Source: Tenacibaculum haliotis
GTDB lineage: Bacteria; Bacteroidota; Bacteroidia; Flavobacteriales; Flavobacteriaceae
Assembly (NCBI RefSeq): GCF_025215075.1
Contig: NZ_JAOBTH010000025.1
Span: 140,790 to 204,789 of the forward strand
Length of the DNA: 64,000 nt
Direction: 5' to 3'
In this document: piece by piece, positions 61,679 to 64,000 of the stretch
Layout: each line of letters opens with the position of its first letter
Numbering within the stretch: the first letter of the stretch is position 1
Notes under the pieces: generated by a model
Database searches by the model: none
Told to the model about the DNA's origin: nothing
Seen by the model: only the letters and a program-made list of their open reading frames with translations
Translations under genes and position numbers: made by a program

Positions 61679-64000
61679 TTATTGTTTGTTTGCTAATCGT
61701 AAAATATCTCCAAAAACACCCCTCGCTGTTACTTCTGCTCCTGCTCCTGCTCCTTGAATTACAATGGGTTGTTCTCCGTACGATTCTGTATAAATTTCAA
61801 AAATAGCATCCGATCCTTTTAAACTTCCTAAAGGCGAACTTGTTGGTACCGATACTAATTTTACATCTAGTTCTCCTTTTGCTTTTGATAAATCGCCATG
61901 TAAATCGCCTATATATCGCAATACATGATTTTTATCTTGTGCTTCTTTTTGATTTTTAAATACTGGATTTAATTTATCTAAGTTTGATAAAAATTCTGAT
62001 GCTGAAATATCTCTAAATTCTGATGGAATTAAATTTTCAATTGCTATATCTTCAAATTCATTTTCTAAATCTAGCTCACGAGCCAAAATCAATAATTTTC
62101 GTGCTACATCATTTCCACATAAATCTTCTCGTGGGTCTGGTTCTGTAAATCCGCTATCAATAGCTTCTTGTAATACGTTTGAAAACGGAACTTCATCCGA
62201 AGAAAACTTATTAAATAAATAACTTAAAGATCCTGAAAAAACTCCTCTAATACGTGTAATATTTTCGCCAGAATCGTGCAATAACTTAATGGTATCTATT
62301 AGCGGTAAACCTGCTCCAACATTGGTTTCATACAAATATGATTTGGTATTTATTTCTAATGTTTTTCGTAGTTTTTTATAAAAATCATGAGATACCGTAT
62401 TTGCTATTTTATTAGAAGAAACTAAATCGAAACCGTTTTCTATTAATGGAATGTAATTTTCTGTAAATTCACTACTTGCAGTATTATCAACAGCTATTAA
62501 GTTTTCGAGATGATGTTTTTTAGCAAAATCTATTACGCTATCAACAATATGCGTTTCCTCATCATTATTTTTTAAAATTGTTTTCCAATTTTCTACAGCT
62601 CCATCGCTACTTAATAATACTTTTTTAGAGCCCGCTATGGCAAAAATATTTAACTGTATTTTTTTTCTTTCTAATATAGATTTGGTATTTTTTATAATTT
62701 GATTAATTAAAGTTCCTCCAACTAATCCTTTACCAAATATGGCTATATTTATTTTCTTTGCAACTCCAAAAACTTGCCCATGAATTACATTTAACGCCTT
62801 GTGTAATTGTTCTTTTTTAACAACCAAACTTACATTTTTTCCTGAAATTGTATTGTTAAATAATAATGGTACAATTTGGTTTTTTATCAACGCATTATAC
62901 GGATGATGAAACTCACTCAAATCTTGACCTATAATTGATATTACAGCGACATTATCTATAATTGAAATTTGATTTACATCTTTGGTATAAAAATCACTTT
63001 CAAACTCTTGTTCTAAAGCTTGTACAGCTGCTGCTGCCTTTTCTTTATCAATTACTAAACCGATACCTCTTTCTGATGAACCTTGCGAAATAATACTTAC
63101 ACTAATGCCATTATTACTTAAGGCTCTAAAGATACGTGCATCTACACCTACTTTACCCAACAAACCTCGTCCTTCAAAATTTAGCAATGCTACATTGTCT
63201 AAAACCGATAATGATTTTATACCTTTTGAATTTGATTTAGCTGTAATTAATGTTCCTTTATCCGCAGGGTTAAACGTATTTAAAATACGAAGATTGATGT
63301 TTTTTTCTAATAACGGAATAATTGTTTTTGCGTGTAGAATATTAGCGCCAAAATTTGCCAATTCATTAGCCTCTGAAAAAGATAGTTCTTCTATTTTTTT
63401 TGCATCAGCAACTAAATCAGGATTTGCAGTAAAAATTCCATCAACATGCGTATAGTTTTGTAACTCATTTGCATCTAAATAATTGGCTAATAATGATGCA
63501 GTATAATTACTTCCATTTCGCCCAAGCGTAGTCGTTTCTCCTTTTAAGTTAGAAGCAATAAAACCTGTTACAATATTTACAGTATCTCCATTATGTTTTT
63601 TAAAATGCTTTACTACGTTTTCCTTAGAAATATTTATAATTGGCTGTGCATTTCCAAAATTCTCATCCGTTTTTATCAACGTTCTAGCATCGGTAATATT
63701 AGCATTTATCCCTTTTTCATTTAAAAGTGCGGCAACTGTTTTTGTTGATAACAACTCTCCTTGAGCTAAAACTTCGTCTTTTATTTTTTGACTATAATCT
63801 CCTAATAAACTAACACCTTCAAAAAGTTTTTCTAAGCGAGAAAACTCGGGAGAAAAATCAACCAACGGTGTTAATTGCGACTGCTCATATTTAAGGGCTT
63901 CAAATTGATCTTGATAAGGAGCGTTCTTTGCTGCTTTTTCTAAAATTTCTTCCAATTGATCCGTCGCATTTCCTCTTGCTGATACAACCACAGCAATATT
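61679..64000 (-). CDS. thrA: Bifunctional aspartokinase / homoserine dehydrogenase, partial (N-terminus outside window)
   Basis: The frame is open through base 64000, reading N-I-A-V-V-V-S-A-R-G-N-A-T-D at the edge, so the start lies outside; the GTG near 63991 is internal. The visible 773 residues contain the aspartokinase core (T-T-L-G-R-N-G-S-N-Y-T-A-S), two ACT domains (about residues 270-400), and homoserine dehydrogenase from about residue 415 (I-F-G-K-G-L-V-G-G; G-A-G-L-P-L-I-D-T-I; G-V-F-S-G-S-L-S-Y-L). It makes aspartyl phosphate and homoserine for methionine, threonine and isoleucine. It is upstream of metZ, likely co-transcribed. Confidence 0.95.
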   Translation of the reverse strand, partial: NIAVVVSARGNATDQLEEILEKAAKNAPYQDQFEALKYEQSQLTPLVDFSPEFSRLEKLFEGVSLLGDYSQKIKDEVLAQGELLSTKTVAALLNEKGINANITDARTLIKTDENFGNAQPIINISKENVVKHFKKHNGDTVNIVTGFIASNLKGETTTLGRNGSNYTASLLANYLDANELQNYTHVDGIFTANPDLVADAKKIEELSFSEANELANFGANILHAKTIIPLLEKNINLRILNTFNPADKGTLITAKSNSKGIKSLSVLDNVALLNFEGRGLLGKVGVDARIFRALSNNGISVSIISQGSSERGIGLVIDKEKAAAAVQALEQEFESDFYTKDVNQISIIDNVAVISIIGQDLSEFHHPYNALIKNQIVPLLFNNTISGKNVSLVVKKEQLHKALNVIHGQVFGVAKKINIAIFGKGLVGGTLINQIIKNTKSILERKKIQLNIFAIAGSKKVLLSSDGAVENWKTILKNNDEETHIVDSVIDFAKKHHLENLIAVDNTASSEFTENYIPLIENGFDLVSSNKIANTVSHDFYKKLRKTLEINTKSYLYETNVGAGLPLIDTIKLLHDSGENITRIRGVFSGSLSYLFNKFSSDEVPFSNVLQEAIDSGFTEPDPREDLCGNDVARKLLILARELDLENEFEDIAIENLIPSEFRDISASEFLSNLDKLNPVFKNQKEAQDKNHVLRYIGDLHGDLSKAKGELDVKLVSVPTSSPLGSLKGSDAIFEIYTESYGEQPIVIQGAGAGAEVTARGVFGDILRLANKQ

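Noticed and set aside
63989..63991. GTG as start of the aspartokinase/homoserine dehydrogenase ORF
   Set aside because: The frame stays open to the window edge and residues N-I-A before it continue the conserved N-terminal strand, so the real start is outside.
1..64000. tRNA, rRNA, CRISPR arrays, prophage or insertion sequences
   Set aside because: Read for tRNA arm motifs, repeat-spacer periodicity, transposases and phage proteins on both strands; none were seen, though a covariance-model search would be more sensitive for tRNA.

Overview
The window reads as chromosome of a low-GC member of the Bacteroidetes, most likely family Flavobacteriaceae. Evidence: very AT-rich DNA, starts without clear Shine-Dalgarno sequences, promoter-like TAnnTTTG boxes (two with a TTG element 19 nt upstream), a long-form (class II) ketol-acid reductoisomerase, an arginine operon of the N-succinylornithine type, an OstA-like protein, a DUF2061 protein in the sulfate operon, and interspersed intergenic repeats of the kind common in flavobacteria. 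There is no phage, transposase, CRISPR, rRNA or tRNA that I can see. About 45 of the genes can be named.

Layout. 1-0.5 kb: end of a ribosomal operon (rpsF-rpsR). 0.6-4 kb: sterol-desaturase-like enzyme, then an ECF sigma factor / membrane protein / outer-membrane protein set on the minus strand. 4-13.5 kb: single long RSH (ppGpp) enzyme, Fur-family regulator, purA, a DinB-like protein, a PLP decarboxylase, OstA-like protein and a class III aminotransferase. 13.5-21.1 kb (minus): ilvE-ilvD-ilvB-ilvN-ilvC-ilvA. 21.1-21.95 kb: a divergent control region. 21.95-31 kb (plus): GNAT-argG-argC-proC-argD-argF-argB-argE-argH. 31-37 kb (minus): gltB-gltD. 37.3-41.5 kb (minus): leuA-leuC-leuD-leuB. 41.7-44.2 kb: a helical-repeat protein and metF. 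44.4-61.6 kb (minus): one long methionine/cysteine region running from metZ and an Rrf2 regulator through assimilatory sulfate reduction (cysH, cysD, cysN, ferredoxin, siroheme sulfite reductase, siroheme synthesis), cysE-cysM, then an S-box (SAM) riboswitch and a split metH. The window ends inside a fused aspartokinase/homoserine dehydrogenase (thrA), the branch that feeds methionine, threonine and, via IlvA, isoleucine.

The most notable feature is the 0.87 kb divergent control region between ilv and arg. On the minus strand it holds two consecutive leader-peptide/terminator modules, each encoding a 20-residue Ile/Val/Leu-rich peptide; in both, a segment overlapping or directly following the leader stop codon can pair with the 5' arm of the next terminator, which is the logic of classical transcription attenuation. 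On the plus strand it holds an Arg-rich leader peptide (ending in an Arg run of CGC/CGT codons, in a genome that mostly uses AGA), probably a second Arg-rich leader, and a terminator-like hairpin before the arg operon. I have not seen this tandem, back-to-back arrangement described, but cannot search.

Other points: the GNAT protein heading the arg operon is a good candidate for the missing N-succinylglutamate synthase; the three long gaps inside the otherwise tight arg operon each hold a different interspersed repeat; LeuA appears to lack its regulatory domain; metH is split at a domain boundary with a lipoprotein gene in between; an HPP-family membrane protein sits among siroheme genes; and a possible small RNA lies between the RSH and ECF sigma genes. 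All assignments are by reading translated sequence and family knowledge; nothing was searched or computed.
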